A DNA stretch of 64,000 bases from CAJMSU01 sp964650315 (GTDB lineage Bacteria > Bacillota_I > Bacilli_A > RF39 > UBA660): NCBI GenBank assembly GCA_964650315.1, contig CAZYQE010000002.1:1-64000 (forward strand), read 5' to 3'. The notes beneath the pieces are model-generated. The model was not told where the DNA came from. It did not search any database and saw only the letters and a list, made by a program, of their open reading frames with translations. Positions 16,600 to 25,609 of the stretch are shown here, in pieces (position 1 is the stretch's first letter; the number at the start of each line of letters is the position of its first letter). The position numbers and the translations under genes were made by a program.

Positions 16600-17721
16600 A
16601 TGTTAGGCGGATTAGAAATGGATCAATTAGCAAAAATTAAAGTTATAGGACTTGGTGGCGGTGGTGGAAACGCCGTTAATAGAATGGTAGAATCTGGTGT
16701 AAAAGGAGTAGAATTTATTGCTGCTAATACAGATTTACAAGTATTAAATTCATCTAAAGCAGATGTTAAAATACAAATTGGAGCATCTTTAACAGATGGA
16801 TTAGGAGCAGGAGCTAAACCTGAAATAGGAAAAGAAGCAGCTGTAGAATCTAAAAAAGAAATAGAAGATGCATTAGCTGGTTCTGATATGGTATTTATCA
16901 CTTGTGGAATGGGTGGAGGTACTGGAACAGGTGCAGCACCAATTATAGCTGAAATAGCTCAAGGACTAGGAGCATTAACAGTAGCTATAGTTACTAAGCC
17001 ATTCTCATTCGAAGGTAAAAGAAGAATGGATAATGCTTTAAAAGGTATTGAAGAATTAAGAAAACATGTGGATACACTAATTGTTATTCCAAATGATAGA
17101 TTAAGAGAAATTATAGATAAGACTACACCAATGCTAGAAGCATTTAAAGAAGTTGATAATGTACTTCGTCGTGGTGTTCAATCAATATCAGATTTAATTG
17201 CAGTTGTTGGTCTTGTTAACTTAGACTTTGCAGATGTTAAAGCAGTTATGAAAGATAGTGGACATGCAATTATTGGAATTGGTATTGGAATGGGTGAAGA
17301 TAGAGCAATTGAAGCTGCTAAACAAGCAGTATCATCTCCACTTCTAGAAACATCAATCGATGGAGCAACAGATGCTATTATTAATATTACAGGTGGAGTT
17401 AACCTAACATTATTTGAAGCAGAACAAGCTGCTGAAGTAGTTAGAAGTGCTGCTAATACTGATATTAATACAATCTTTGGTTCAGTTATTAATGAAAACT
17501 TAAGTGATGAAGTAATAGTTACTGTAATTGCAACTGGTTTTGATAAAAAAGAAAACAAAAAAGAACAAAAAGATCCAGTATTTAGTAATGCAGCATCTCA
17601 AAGAAGAAGTTCAAACAAAGAATATTCATCTCCAGAAGTATTAACACAAAAAGCTAAAGCAAAAGAAGAAGATGAAGATGATTTTGACTTTCCTCCATTT
17701 TTAAGAGATAGAAATTATTAA
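16600..17721 (+). CDS. ftsZ: Cell division GTPase FtsZ
   Basis: 373-residue tubulin homologue forming the Z-ring. Nucleotide loops GLGGGGGNAVNRM, AANTDLQ, tubulin signature GGGTGTGAAP, and T7 loop NLDFADVKAV are intact. A short charged linker leads to the conserved C-terminal peptide FDFPPFLRDRNY that binds FtsA. ATG 16600 is preceded by AAGGAGG (16584-16590); a second ATG at 16618 is less well placed. Confidence 0.98.
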   Translation: MLGGLEMDQLAKIKVIGLGGGGGNAVNRMVESGVKGVEFIAANTDLQVLNSSKADVKIQIGASLTDGLGAGAKPEIGKEAAVESKKEIEDALAGSDMVFITCGMGGGTGTGAAPIIAEIAQGLGALTVAIVTKPFSFEGKRRMDNALKGIEELRKHVDTLIVIPNDRLREIIDKTTPMLEAFKEVDNVLRRGVQSISDLIAVVGLVNLDFADVKAVMKDSGHAIIGIGIGMGEDRAIEAAKQAVSSPLLETSIDGATDAIINITGGVNLTLFEAEQAAEVVRSAANTDINTIFGSVINENLSDEVIVTVIATGFDKKENKKEQKDPVFSNAASQRRSSNKEYSSPEVLTQKAKAKEEDEDDFDFPPFLRDRNY

Positions 17722-17727
17722 AAAAAT

Positions 17728-17757
17728 AAAACTAGGAACATTCCTAGTTTTTTTTTA
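17728..17757. terminator. Bidirectional terminator between ftsZ and the arginase-like gene
   Basis: Perfect 11-bp stem AAAACTAGGAA / TTCCTAGTTTT with a 2-base loop (17728-17738 and 17741-17751), T run to 17756, A run on the other side; it reaches the minus-strand stop at 17755. Confidence 0.9.
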
Positions 17758-18663
17758 ATATATTTTATCAAAATTTTTACCCTTTTTCTTAGCAGCATTT
17801 ATTACCTGAGCTAATAAGTTTAAAGCAATTTGTTCAGTTTTTCTATTCTCATCTCTCAACGGATTAAAATCTAACAAATCATATGAAGTAATATCTTCAA
17901 TATGTTTTAATATTTCTTCATTAATCTTCATAGCATCTTCTTCACTAATACCTTCAAACTCTGGGATAGAAACTCCGGGAGCAATATCAGGATCAATTAA
18001 GTCTAGAGAAAAACAGATATGAATACCACTAGTTTTTCTAGATACAATTTCAAATGCTTCTTTTAATACTTGTTCTATTCCTTTAGTTTTAATATCTTCT
18101 GTAGTAAATACATTTATACCTGAATATCTAATATTATCTTGTTCACTATTTTCAATATTACGAGCACCAATAACAACAGATCTAGCAGTTTGAATTATAC
18201 TACCATCATGGAAATATCTAAGTTCATGATTCTCATAACCATTAATAGCACTTAAACTTAAACCAGCAATATTACCACTAATAGTAGTATTAAATGTATT
18301 ATAATCAGGATGAGCACTTAACCAAATAAGTCCAATATTCTCATTACCAAATTTCTTTGCAGTTGCTAAACTAGATGCAACTGCAATTGATTTATCTCCT
18401 CCAATAGTAATAGGGAAATATTCTTCCTTATTTTTTTCTAAAATGTTTTTATATAATTCAGTATTTAATCGTTCAATTTCATATTCATTTTTGCGCCTAT
18501 CAGATAAATTTCTACTTTTAATTATATTTGGATTTTGATTAACTGAAATAATTTCACCATCATAAAAACTTTTTAAATCTTTAATTAATTGTACTGGACC
18601 TAAAGCTGCACCATCTATGTGTACACCTAAATCACTACCAGCACCATATATAGTAATTTTCAT
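17755..18663 (-). CDS. Arginase/agmatinase-fold protein with lost metal ligands
   Basis: 302 residues with clear ureohydrolase architecture, but half of the Mn2-binding residues are gone. GGDHS is GGDK91S, the first Asp of DAHxD is Ser (S116-A-H118-P-D120), and the SxDxDxxDP motif is shortened to S219-L-D-L-I-D224-P, two residues missing with one Asp. Only the second His, second Asp and one later Asp remain. SGNIAGLS, DPDIAPGVSIPEFEGIS and DFNPLRDEN keep the fold. I infer an inactive or repurposed pseudo-ureohydrolase. It is a single gene, start ATG after TGGTGAT, divergent from murE. Confidence 0.8.
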   Translation of the reverse strand: MKITIYGAGSDLGVHIDGAALGPVQLIKDLKSFYDGEIISVNQNPNIIKSRNLSDRRKNEYEIERLNTELYKNILEKNKEEYFPITIGGDKSIAVASSLATAKKFGNENIGLIWLSAHPDYNTFNTTISGNIAGLSLSAINGYENHELRYFHDGSIIQTARSVVIGARNIENSEQDNIRYSGINVFTTEDIKTKGIEQVLKEAFEIVSRKTSGIHICFSLDLIDPDIAPGVSIPEFEGISEEDAMKINEEILKHIEDITSYDLLDFNPLRDENRKTEQIALNLLAQVINAAKKKGKNFDKIY

Positions 18664-18762
18664 ATTATATCACCATAATAATTTTAACATAAATTATATA
18701 TCATATAAATAAAAGTATTCAATTTTATCGTAAAATAATGTATAATAAGAATAGGTGATAAC

Positions 18763-20169
18763 ATGAAATTATTAAGTGAATTATATAGTGGATATCCTGA
18801 TATTGAAATTAAAGGAATTAAAATAAATTCTAAACAAATAGAACCAGGAGATATATTTGTCTGCACTATGGGTGTTACTGCTGATAGACATGATTTTATT
18901 GATGAAGCAATTTCTAATGGTGCAAGTGCTATTGTAGTGAGTAAAGATGTAGAATGTAATGTACCAACAATAAAAGTAGAAAATACAAATGAAGAATTAA
19001 GAAAGTTAGCTAAGAAATTTTATGATAATTCAGATGAAGACTTAAAATTGATCGCAACTACGGGTACAAATGGAAAAACTACTGTATCTAAATTAATACA
19101 AGATTTAATGGGTGAAGATATATGTGGTTATATGGGTACTTATGGAATAATATCATCTAAATTTAGTGAAAAAATAATAAATACAACTGCGGATGCAGAT
19201 AGATTATATATGTATTTTAAAAGATTTGTAGATGCAGGATGCAAGTATTTAAGTATGGAAACATCTAGTGAAGCATATTTTAGACATAGATTAGATGATA
19301 TATATTTTGATATTGGTATAGTTACTAATATTACAGAAGATCATTTAAATATTCACAAAACAGTAGAAAACTATGTTTCTTGTAAAAAGGAAATGTTAGA
19401 ACATGTTAAAGAAGACGGTTATGTAATATTAAATACAGAAGATACATATTATGAAGATTTTAAGAAAAGTGCTAAATCTAATATAGTGACATATGGTGAA
19501 AATAACGCTGATTTCTTAATAAAAGATTTAGAAGCAACTAATAAAGATACTAAATTTACAATAAAATATAAATCTAATGATTATAAAATAGTTAGTCCAT
19601 TATTTGGAGATTTTAATGCTTATAATTTAACTGCAGCGATTGCTACCTTAGTATGTTTAGGTTATAAAATAGAAGATATTATTGAAAAAATTCCAAATTT
19701 AAAACCATTAGCTGGTAGAGTAGAATTTTTAAATTATGGACAAAAATATGACATAGTATTAGATTATGCTCATACTACAGATTCATTTTTAAAATTATAT
19801 CCAGTACTACATAAAATAAAAAGAGGTAAAATAATTACTGTAACTGGTACTGCTGGAGGAAGAGAAAAAGAAAAAAGAGGACCTATGGGGAAAGTAGTAT
19901 TAGATAATTCTGATTATGTTATATTTACTATGGATGATCCTAGATATGAAGATGTTAATGAGATTATAGATGATTTAGTATCATTATCAGATAAATCTAA
20001 TTATGAAAGAATAATTAATAGAAAAGAAGCTATTAAAAAAGCTTTTGATATGGCAGAAGATAATGATTTAGTATTAATTGCTGGTAAAGGTAATGATAAT
20101 TATATGGCAATTGAAGATAAATATGAACCATATTGTGATTTAGATGTTATAGAAGATTACTTTAAATAA
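18763..20169 (+). CDS. murE: UDP-MurNAc-tripeptide synthetase (MurE)
   Basis: ATP-dependent ligase adding the third residue of the peptidoglycan stem peptide. 468 residues: N-terminal uridine domain, P-loop TGTNGKTT near 104, central domain (TNITEDHLNIHKTVENY) and C-terminal domain with LDYAHTTDS. The substrate-selecting motif is DDPR (391-394) instead of DNPR of meso-DAP enzymes, so the third residue (DAP or Lys) cannot be assigned with certainty. TATAAT at 18741-18746 lies 16 bases from the ATG, with AGGTGAT as Shine-Dalgarno. Likely cotranscribed with the flippase. Confidence 0.93.
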   Translation: MKLLSELYSGYPDIEIKGIKINSKQIEPGDIFVCTMGVTADRHDFIDEAISNGASAIVVSKDVECNVPTIKVENTNEELRKLAKKFYDNSDEDLKLIATTGTNGKTTVSKLIQDLMGEDICGYMGTYGIISSKFSEKIINTTADADRLYMYFKRFVDAGCKYLSMETSSEAYFRHRLDDIYFDIGIVTNITEDHLNIHKTVENYVSCKKEMLEHVKEDGYVILNTEDTYYEDFKKSAKSNIVTYGENNADFLIKDLEATNKDTKFTIKYKSNDYKIVSPLFGDFNAYNLTAAIATLVCLGYKIEDIIEKIPNLKPLAGRVEFLNYGQKYDIVLDYAHTTDSFLKLYPVLHKIKRGKIITVTGTAGGREKEKRGPMGKVVLDNSDYVIFTMDDPRYEDVNEIIDDLVSLSDKSNYERIINRKEAIKKAFDMAEDNDLVLIAGKGNDNYMAIEDKYEPYCDLDVIEDYFK

Positions 20170-20182
20170 TAAGGAGAAACAC

Positions 20183-21595
20183 ATGAGTAAAAAGAAAGAA
20201 TTAATGAAAAACACAATTATAATATTTTTAGGTAGAGTATGTACTCAATTAATTTCATTTTTCTTATTACCACTATATACTAGTTTTTTATTAACAAAAG
20301 AATATGGTCTTGTTGATTTAATAACTACGTATGTTACATTATTAGTTCCAATTATTACATTAGAACTAGAAATGAGTGTCTTTAGATACTTAATTGATGT
20401 TAGAAAGAATGAAAAAGAAACTAAAAAGATACTTAGTAATAATTTCTTAGTATTATTGGTATCTCTATTACTATTTAGTTTAGCGTATGTAATAGTAACA
20501 TGCTTTTGGCATTTTGATTTTAGATGGTTAATACTAGTTGATATCATAATATGTACATTCTCAGGAAATTTCTTACAGATTGCTAGAGGTTTAGGAAGAA
20601 CAATTGATTATGCAATAAGTTGTATAATTACTGGAGTATCTACAATACTACTTAATATATTATTTATAGTAGTATTAAAAATGGGTGCCTTTGGAATGAT
20701 TGTGTCAATGGCACTTGCTAATGGATTTGGAGCGTTATACTTATTTGTTAGATTAAAATTATATAATAAAATAAACTTTAAATTAAAAGATACTAAACTA
20801 ATAAAGAGTATGTATAAATATTCAATTCCTTTAGTACCTAATGGAGTTAGTTGGTGGGTAGTAAATGTATCAGATAGAACTATTATATCTATAGTATTAG
20901 GTACTGCTGCTAATGGTATATATGCTATTAGTAATAAATTCCCAACTATTATATCTAGTTTATTAGGTATATTTAACTTATCTTGGTCAGAAAGTGCTGC
21001 ACTACATATAAATAGCCCTGATAGAGATAAATTCTTCACAGATGTATTAAATACAGTTACTAAACTATTTACATCTCTAGGAGTAGGAATGATAGCTTGT
21101 ATGCCATTTGTATTCCCAATACTTATTAATCATAAATATGTAGATGCATTTAACTATATACCTATCTTAATAATTGCCACAATATTTAATGTAGCTATTT
21201 GTATGTACACAGGTATTTATATAGCTAAGAAAATGACTAAACAAGTTGCATCTACTACTATAATAGGAGCAATAATTAATATAGTAATAAACTTAATATT
21301 TATAAAATTTATAGGTATATATGCTGCAGCTATTTCAACAGCAATTTCTTACTTCGCAATGATGGTATATAGACATATAGATTTAAAGAAATATGTAAAT
21401 ATTAAATATGAAAAAGGATTAATTATTAATACTATTATAATATTCACATTTTCAATAATAATCTACTATCAACATATCTTTATATTAGATGTAATTAATT
21501 TATTAATAGTAATAATATATTCATATATAATAAATAGAAAATTTATAAAAAATTGGAAAAATATTATCTTTAAAAAACTAGGTTTTAAACAATAA
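20183..21595 (+). CDS. Oligosaccharide/lipid-linked flippase (PST/MOP family)
   Basis: 470 residues with about 12-14 hydrophobic segments throughout. N-terminal pattern KNTIIIFLGRVCTQLISFFLLPLYT and KEYGLVDL is typical of the polysaccharide-transporter (Wzx/SpoVB-like) branch of the MOP superfamily, which flips undecaprenyl-linked sugars. It follows murE after 13 bases with AAGGAG. A lipid II flippase role is possible from that linkage, but Wzx-type export of another glycan is equally compatible; the two envelope genes at 12.3-15.3 kb could supply substrate. Confidence 0.85.
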   Translation: MSKKKELMKNTIIIFLGRVCTQLISFFLLPLYTSFLLTKEYGLVDLITTYVTLLVPIITLELEMSVFRYLIDVRKNEKETKKILSNNFLVLLVSLLLFSLAYVIVTCFWHFDFRWLILVDIIICTFSGNFLQIARGLGRTIDYAISCIITGVSTILLNILFIVVLKMGAFGMIVSMALANGFGALYLFVRLKLYNKINFKLKDTKLIKSMYKYSIPLVPNGVSWWVVNVSDRTIISIVLGTAANGIYAISNKFPTIISSLLGIFNLSWSESAALHINSPDRDKFFTDVLNTVTKLFTSLGVGMIACMPFVFPILINHKYVDAFNYIPILIIATIFNVAICMYTGIYIAKKMTKQVASTTIIGAIINIVINLIFIKFIGIYAAAISTAISYFAMMVYRHIDLKKYVNIKYEKGLIINTIIIFTFSIIIYYQHIFILDVINLLIVIIYSYIINRKFIKNWKNIIFKKLGFKQ

Positions 21596-21602
21596 TAGAG
21601 GG

Positions 21603-21628
21603 CATATAATTACATAGGTGATTATATG
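21603..21628 (+). promoter_or_regulatory. Hairpin enclosing the ribosome-binding site and start codon of the sigma factor
   Basis: Perfect 8-bp inverted repeat CATATAAT (21603-21610) / ATTATATG (21621-21628). The loop contains AGGTG and the 3' arm ends with the ATG start. Weak A-U stem; possible translational control. Confidence 0.4.
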
Positions 21629-22321
21629 TTTTTTTCTGTTTTAAATATAATAAAAGATTTATTATTTTTTACTGGATCATATTCTAATGAAGTATTTCTA
21701 GATCCACTTTCCCCTAGTGAAGAAAAGAAATACATAGAATTAAAAGAATCTGGAGATAAAAATGCTCGTAATAAACTTATAGAACACAATTTAAGATTAG
21801 TTGCGCATATAGTAAAAAAATATGATAAAAATAATATTGATACAGATGATTTAATAAGTATTGGTACTATTGGTCTAATTAAAGGAGTAGATACTTTTTC
21901 TAGTAATAAAGGAGTTAAAATAACTACTTATTGTGCTAGATGTATAGAAAATGAAATATTAATGTATTTTAGATCTAATAATAAATATAATAAAGATATA
22001 TCTATTAATGAAGCAATCGGTTATGATAAAGATGGTAATGAGATTGCTATACTAGATATACTAAAAGCTCCTAAACCAGACTTTATTGAAGATATTAATA
22101 CTAAAGATAAGATTAATTTATTAAAAAACTATTTAAAAATATTAACACCAAGAGAAAAAGAAATATTAATAATGAGATATGGTTTAAATAATAGTGATGA
22201 ATTAACTCAAAAAATAATTGCGAAGAAATTAAATATATCTAGAAGTTATGTTTCTAGAATAGAAAAACGTGCTTTAACTAAAATATTAAGAGAATTTATA
22301 AAAGATAAGCAAATAGATTAG
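21626..22321 (+). CDS. sigK: SigK-type RNA polymerase sigma factor
   Basis: 231 residues, sigma-70 group 3, closest by eye to the late mother-cell sporulation factor SigK. It has region 1.2-2 EHNLRLVAHIVKKYDKN, DLISIGTIGLIKGVDTFSS, core-binding YCARCIENEILMYFR, and region 4 LTPREKEILIMRYGLN with the helix-turn-helix KLNISRSYVSRIEKRAL. The N-terminal ~20 hydrophobic residues (MFFSVLNIIKDLLFF) match the cleaved pro-sequence position of pro-SigK. The gene is continuous, with no inserted element. No other sporulation regulator is in the window; ylbD-like is at 49 kb. Confidence 0.9.
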   Translation: MFFSVLNIIKDLLFFTGSYSNEVFLDPLSPSEEKKYIELKESGDKNARNKLIEHNLRLVAHIVKKYDKNNIDTDDLISIGTIGLIKGVDTFSSNKGVKITTYCARCIENEILMYFRSNNKYNKDISINEAIGYDKDGNEIAILDILKAPKPDFIEDINTKDKINLLKNYLKILTPREKEILIMRYGLNNSDELTQKIIAKKLNISRSYVSRIEKRALTKILREFIKDKQID

Positions 22322-22381
22322 TATAATACCTAGACAACAAAGCAAAATATAAGTATAATATATCTTGTGTAGGTGGTATAA

Positions 22382-23941
22382 GTGGCAAATAGAAAAAGAC
22401 AAAAGAAAAAATTTAGTAAATACAAATTAAGTTCTAAGAATTTAAATATTGATCGTATTAAAAATAAATATAAAAAACAAGATGATATAGAAATTCTAGA
22501 AGAATTTAATACTAAGAGTATTTTAACTATAGATAATTTTAGAAAAGTATTTAAATTATTATTAGTTGGATGTATTCTAATCGCAATATTAAATATAGGA
22601 ATAGTATTAACTTATAATTATATTTTAATGCCTAGAATAATATTAAATGGAAATAAGAATATTACTATTAATTATAAAGAGAAATATAAAGAAAAAGGTG
22701 CAGAAGCAATTTATCAAGGTAAGAATATTGATGATTATTTAAGTATTAGAGGAAAAGTTAATTCTAAGAAATTAGGAAAATATAAAATCACTTATACTGT
22801 AAGATATAAATCACTTACTAGAAAATTAAATCGTTATGTTGAAGTAAAAGATAAATCTAAACCATCTATAATATTTAGACATAATAGTGACAAAGTATAT
22901 GTTTGTCCAAATAAAGAATTTAAAGGTGAAAAGTTTAAGGCAATCGATAATTATGATGGAAATATTACTAAAGATGTAGATGTTGAAGTATCTAAAAACT
23001 CAGTACTTTATAGAGTGTCTGATAAAGCTGGTAATACAGAAATTATAAATAAAAAAATAATTCATGAAGATCATGAAAAACCAAAAATAATATTTACTGA
23101 TAGTGCTCCTAGATATTTAAATATAGGAGAAGAATATATAAAAGAAGACTATAAAGCTATAGATAATTGTGATGGAAATATTACTGATAAAGTAAAAATA
23201 TCAGGACATGTAGATACTAGTGTGCCTGCTGAATATATGATTACTTATAGTGTTGTAGATAAAGCTGGTAATAAAAATGAAATTAGAAGACAAATTATAG
23301 TATCTAAATCAAGTGGTAAAGGAACAGTTTATTTAACATTTGATGATGGTCCTAATGATGGAACTACTAATGTAATATTAGATATATTAAAAGAAGAAAA
23401 TGTAAAAGCAACTTTCTTTGTTACTAATAAAGGACCAGATAATTTAATCAAAAGAGAGCATGATGAAGGTCATACAGTTGCTCTACATAGTGCTACTCAT
23501 GATTATAGTTATATATATTCATCTACAGAAAACTATTATAAAGATTTAAAATCTGTATCTGATAGAGTAGAAAGATTAACTGGTGTAGAATCAAAAATAA
23601 TAAGATTCCCTGGAGGAGCTTCTAATACAATTAGTAGAAGATATAAACCAGGTATAATGAGTGAACTTACTAAGACAGTATTACAAAAAGGTTATAAGTA
23701 TTATGACTGGAATATTTCTAGTGATGATGCAGAACCATGGCCACATACAAAAGAAGAAATTTACAACAAAGTAACTAGAAGTTTAAGTAAAGATAAAACT
23801 AATATGGTTTTAATGCATGATATTAAACCATATACAAGAGATGCTATAAGGAATATAATTAAATATTGTAAAAAACATGGATATAGAATGGAAAGAATAA
23901 CTCAATCTACTGATATGATTACACAACATGTAAATAATTAG
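22382..23941 (+). CDS. Membrane-anchored polysaccharide deacetylase with DUF5011-like repeats
   Basis: 519 residues. A basic cytoplasmic N-terminus and one membrane helix (about 58-80) are followed by at least two Ig-like DUF5011/HYR-type repeats (DNYDGNITKDV and DNCDGNITDKV about 90 residues apart). The NodB carbohydrate-esterase-4 domain starts near 315: TFDDGPND (catalytic Asp and metal Asp), HSATHDY (metal His pair), RFPGG, DWN, LMHD. Extracellular removal of N-acetyl groups, probably from peptidoglycan or a surface glycan, is expected. Start is GTG at 22382 after GTAGGTGG; monocistronic by spacing. Confidence 0.9.
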   Translation: MANRKRQKKKFSKYKLSSKNLNIDRIKNKYKKQDDIEILEEFNTKSILTIDNFRKVFKLLLVGCILIAILNIGIVLTYNYILMPRIILNGNKNITINYKEKYKEKGAEAIYQGKNIDDYLSIRGKVNSKKLGKYKITYTVRYKSLTRKLNRYVEVKDKSKPSIIFRHNSDKVYVCPNKEFKGEKFKAIDNYDGNITKDVDVEVSKNSVLYRVSDKAGNTEIINKKIIHEDHEKPKIIFTDSAPRYLNIGEEYIKEDYKAIDNCDGNITDKVKISGHVDTSVPAEYMITYSVVDKAGNKNEIRRQIIVSKSSGKGTVYLTFDDGPNDGTTNVILDILKEENVKATFFVTNKGPDNLIKREHDEGHTVALHSATHDYSYIYSSTENYYKDLKSVSDRVERLTGVESKIIRFPGGASNTISRRYKPGIMSELTKTVLQKGYKYYDWNISSDDAEPWPHTKEEIYNKVTRSLSKDKTNMVLMHDIKPYTRDAIRNIIKYCKKHGYRMERITQSTDMITQHVNN

Positions 23942-23984
23942 ACTATTTATAAAAAATAAGATATAATAAATAATAGGTGATAAT

Positions 23985-24503
23985 ATGGGTATTTTTAAAC
24001 CTACAATGTATAAAAAGAACATTTATGATATTGATTATAATAAACTAAAGAAAATGGGAAAGAAATGTCTCATTTTTGATCTTGATAATACATTAGGTTT
24101 AATAGAACATAAAAAATGTCCATTAAAAACTAAAAGATTATTAAAGAAATTACAAAAAGATTTTAAAATATTTATTGCGTCTAATAATACAACAAAAAGA
24201 TTAAGACCATACATAGATGATTTAGGTGTAGAAGGAGTATCTAATTGTTTAAAACCATTAACTTTTGGATTATTAAGAATTAAAAAGAAATATAATTTCA
24301 AAAAGAAAGAAATGGTTATGATAGGAGATCAACTAGTAACAGATGTACTTGCTGGCAAAAGATTTAAAATAATGACTGTTTTAGTAGATCCACTAGGTAA
24401 AAAAGATTTAAAAATAACAGGCTTAAATAGAAAGATCGAAAGTATGATAATAAAAAAATATGAAAAGCGTGGTCATTTCGAAAGAGGTAAATATTATGAG
24501 TAA
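23985..24503 (+). CDS. yqeG: YqeG-family HAD phosphatase
   Basis: 172 residues, HAD superfamily IIIA: FDLDNT (Asp32, Asp34) for the aspartyl-phosphate, IASNNTT as motif II, K in LKPLTFGL, and GDQLVTDVLAGK as motif IV. Length and sequence fit the YqeG family (phosphatidylglycerophosphate-phosphatase-like); substrate not shown. TATAAT at 23962-23967 lies 17 bases before the ATG, with AGGTGAT. Overlaps yqeH by 8 bases, the conserved yqeG-yqeH order of Firmicutes. Confidence 0.92.
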   Translation: MGIFKPTMYKKNIYDIDYNKLKKMGKKCLIFDLDNTLGLIEHKKCPLKTKRLLKKLQKDFKIFIASNNTTKRLRPYIDDLGVEGVSNCLKPLTFGLLRIKKKYNFKKKEMVMIGDQLVTDVLAGKRFKIMTVLVDPLGKKDLKITGLNRKIESMIIKKYEKRGHFERGKYYE

Positions 24504-25506
24504 TATAAAAAGATGTAGTGGTTGTGGTGTTATATTACAAGATGAAAATATACTTCAAGAAGGTTATACCACTAGTTTAGAAAATGATATTTGTCAAAGA
24601 TGTTTTCGTATGAAAAACTATGGTGAATACCAAGTAGTAACAAAAAAATATGATGAATATATTAATATTTTTAAAGAGATAGGTAAGACAAAAGATTTAG
24701 TATTATATATTACTGATTTATTAAACTTAGATAAAGATTTAGAAAGTCTAAGAGAATATATTCCTAATAAAATGATATTAGTACTAAATAAAAAAGATGC
24801 TCTACCTAAATCTGTAAAGAAGAAAAAATTATTAGAATATATTCAAAATAAAAACTTAGATTTTGAAGATGTAATAGTCGTAAGTGTAAAGAAAAATTAT
24901 AATTTTGATTATTTGATAAAAAGTATTAAACATCATCAAACTAGTAAGAACGTTTATGTAGTAGGTAATACTAATGTAGGAAAAAGCAGTTTAATTAATA
25001 AGTTAATAGATAATTATTCAGAAAATAATCAAGAATTAACTATGTCACCACTTCCTGCTACTACGCTAAACAATGTTAAAATTGAAATAAATAATCATTT
25101 AACGCTAATAGACACACCAGGTTTAGTAGAACCAGGATCAATACTTAATTATGTGGATCCTAAAATGGTAAAAAAAATATCTCCACATAAAGAGATAAAA
25201 CCAAAAACATTTCAATTAAGAAAAAATCAATCTATTGTAATAGAAGATATTGTAAGAATCGATTATATAGAAGGAGAAAAAAACAGCTTTACTGTTTTTG
25301 TATCCAATGACTTAAATGTTAAAAGATATTTAAATTCTTCTAATAGAAAAGACTTATTAGATTTAAATAAAACTACATATGATATTAAATATGGAGAAGA
25401 CTTAGTTATAAATGGTATAGGTTTTATTAAGATAGTAGATAAAGCTAAAGTAGATGTTTATATAGATAAAAATGTATCTACATTTACTAGAAAATCATTA
25501 ATTTAA
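24496..25506 (+). CDS. yqeH: Ribosome biogenesis GTPase YqeH (circularly permuted)
   Basis: 336 residues; needed for 30S subunit assembly in B. subtilis. N-terminal zinc finger Cys7, Cys10, Cys33, Cys36, then the permuted G-domain in order G4 NKKDAL, G5, G1 GNTNVGKSSLINKL, G2, G3 DTPG, and a C-terminal TRAP-like domain. The start is ATG 24496 with AGAGG upstream; an upstream in-frame ATG at 24460 lies well inside yqeG and lacks a ribosome-binding site. Confidence 0.95.
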   Translation: MSNIKRCSGCGVILQDENILQEGYTTSLENDICQRCFRMKNYGEYQVVTKKYDEYINIFKEIGKTKDLVLYITDLLNLDKDLESLREYIPNKMILVLNKKDALPKSVKKKKLLEYIQNKNLDFEDVIVVSVKKNYNFDYLIKSIKHHQTSKNVYVVGNTNVGKSSLINKLIDNYSENNQELTMSPLPATTLNNVKIEINNHLTLIDTPGLVEPGSILNYVDPKMVKKISPHKEIKPKTFQLRKNQSIVIEDIVRIDYIEGEKNSFTVFVSNDLNVKRYLNSSNRKDLLDLNKTTYDIKYGEDLVINGIGFIKIVDKAKVDVYIDKNVSTFTRKSLI

Positions 25507-25517
25507 TATATAAATAT

Positions 25518-25549
25518 ACTTATAAATATTAATATTTTATAAGTTTTTT
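25518..25549 (+). terminator. Terminator of yqeG-yqeH
   Basis: 9-bp stem ACTTATAAA / TTTATAAGT (25518-25526 and 25536-25544) followed by six T. Confidence 0.8.
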
Positions 25550-25574
25550 GTTATAGAAAAAACATCTAAAATAT

Positions 25575-25582
25575 GATATAAT
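25575..25582 (+). promoter_or_regulatory. dnaG operon extended -10
   Basis: TATGATATAAT ending at 25582, 27 bases before the dnaG ATG; GGGTGAT at 25600-25606 is the Shine-Dalgarno. No clear -35. Confidence 0.6.
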
Positions 25583-25609
25583 ATATTATAGTTTGTAGAG
25601 GGTGATATC

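Noticed and set aside
21626..22321. SigE, SigF or SigG rather than SigK
   Set aside because: The N-terminal hydrophobic stretch, LSPSEEKKYIEL and SRSYVSRIEKRAL follow SigK most closely; SigE is similar, so a tree would be the formal test.
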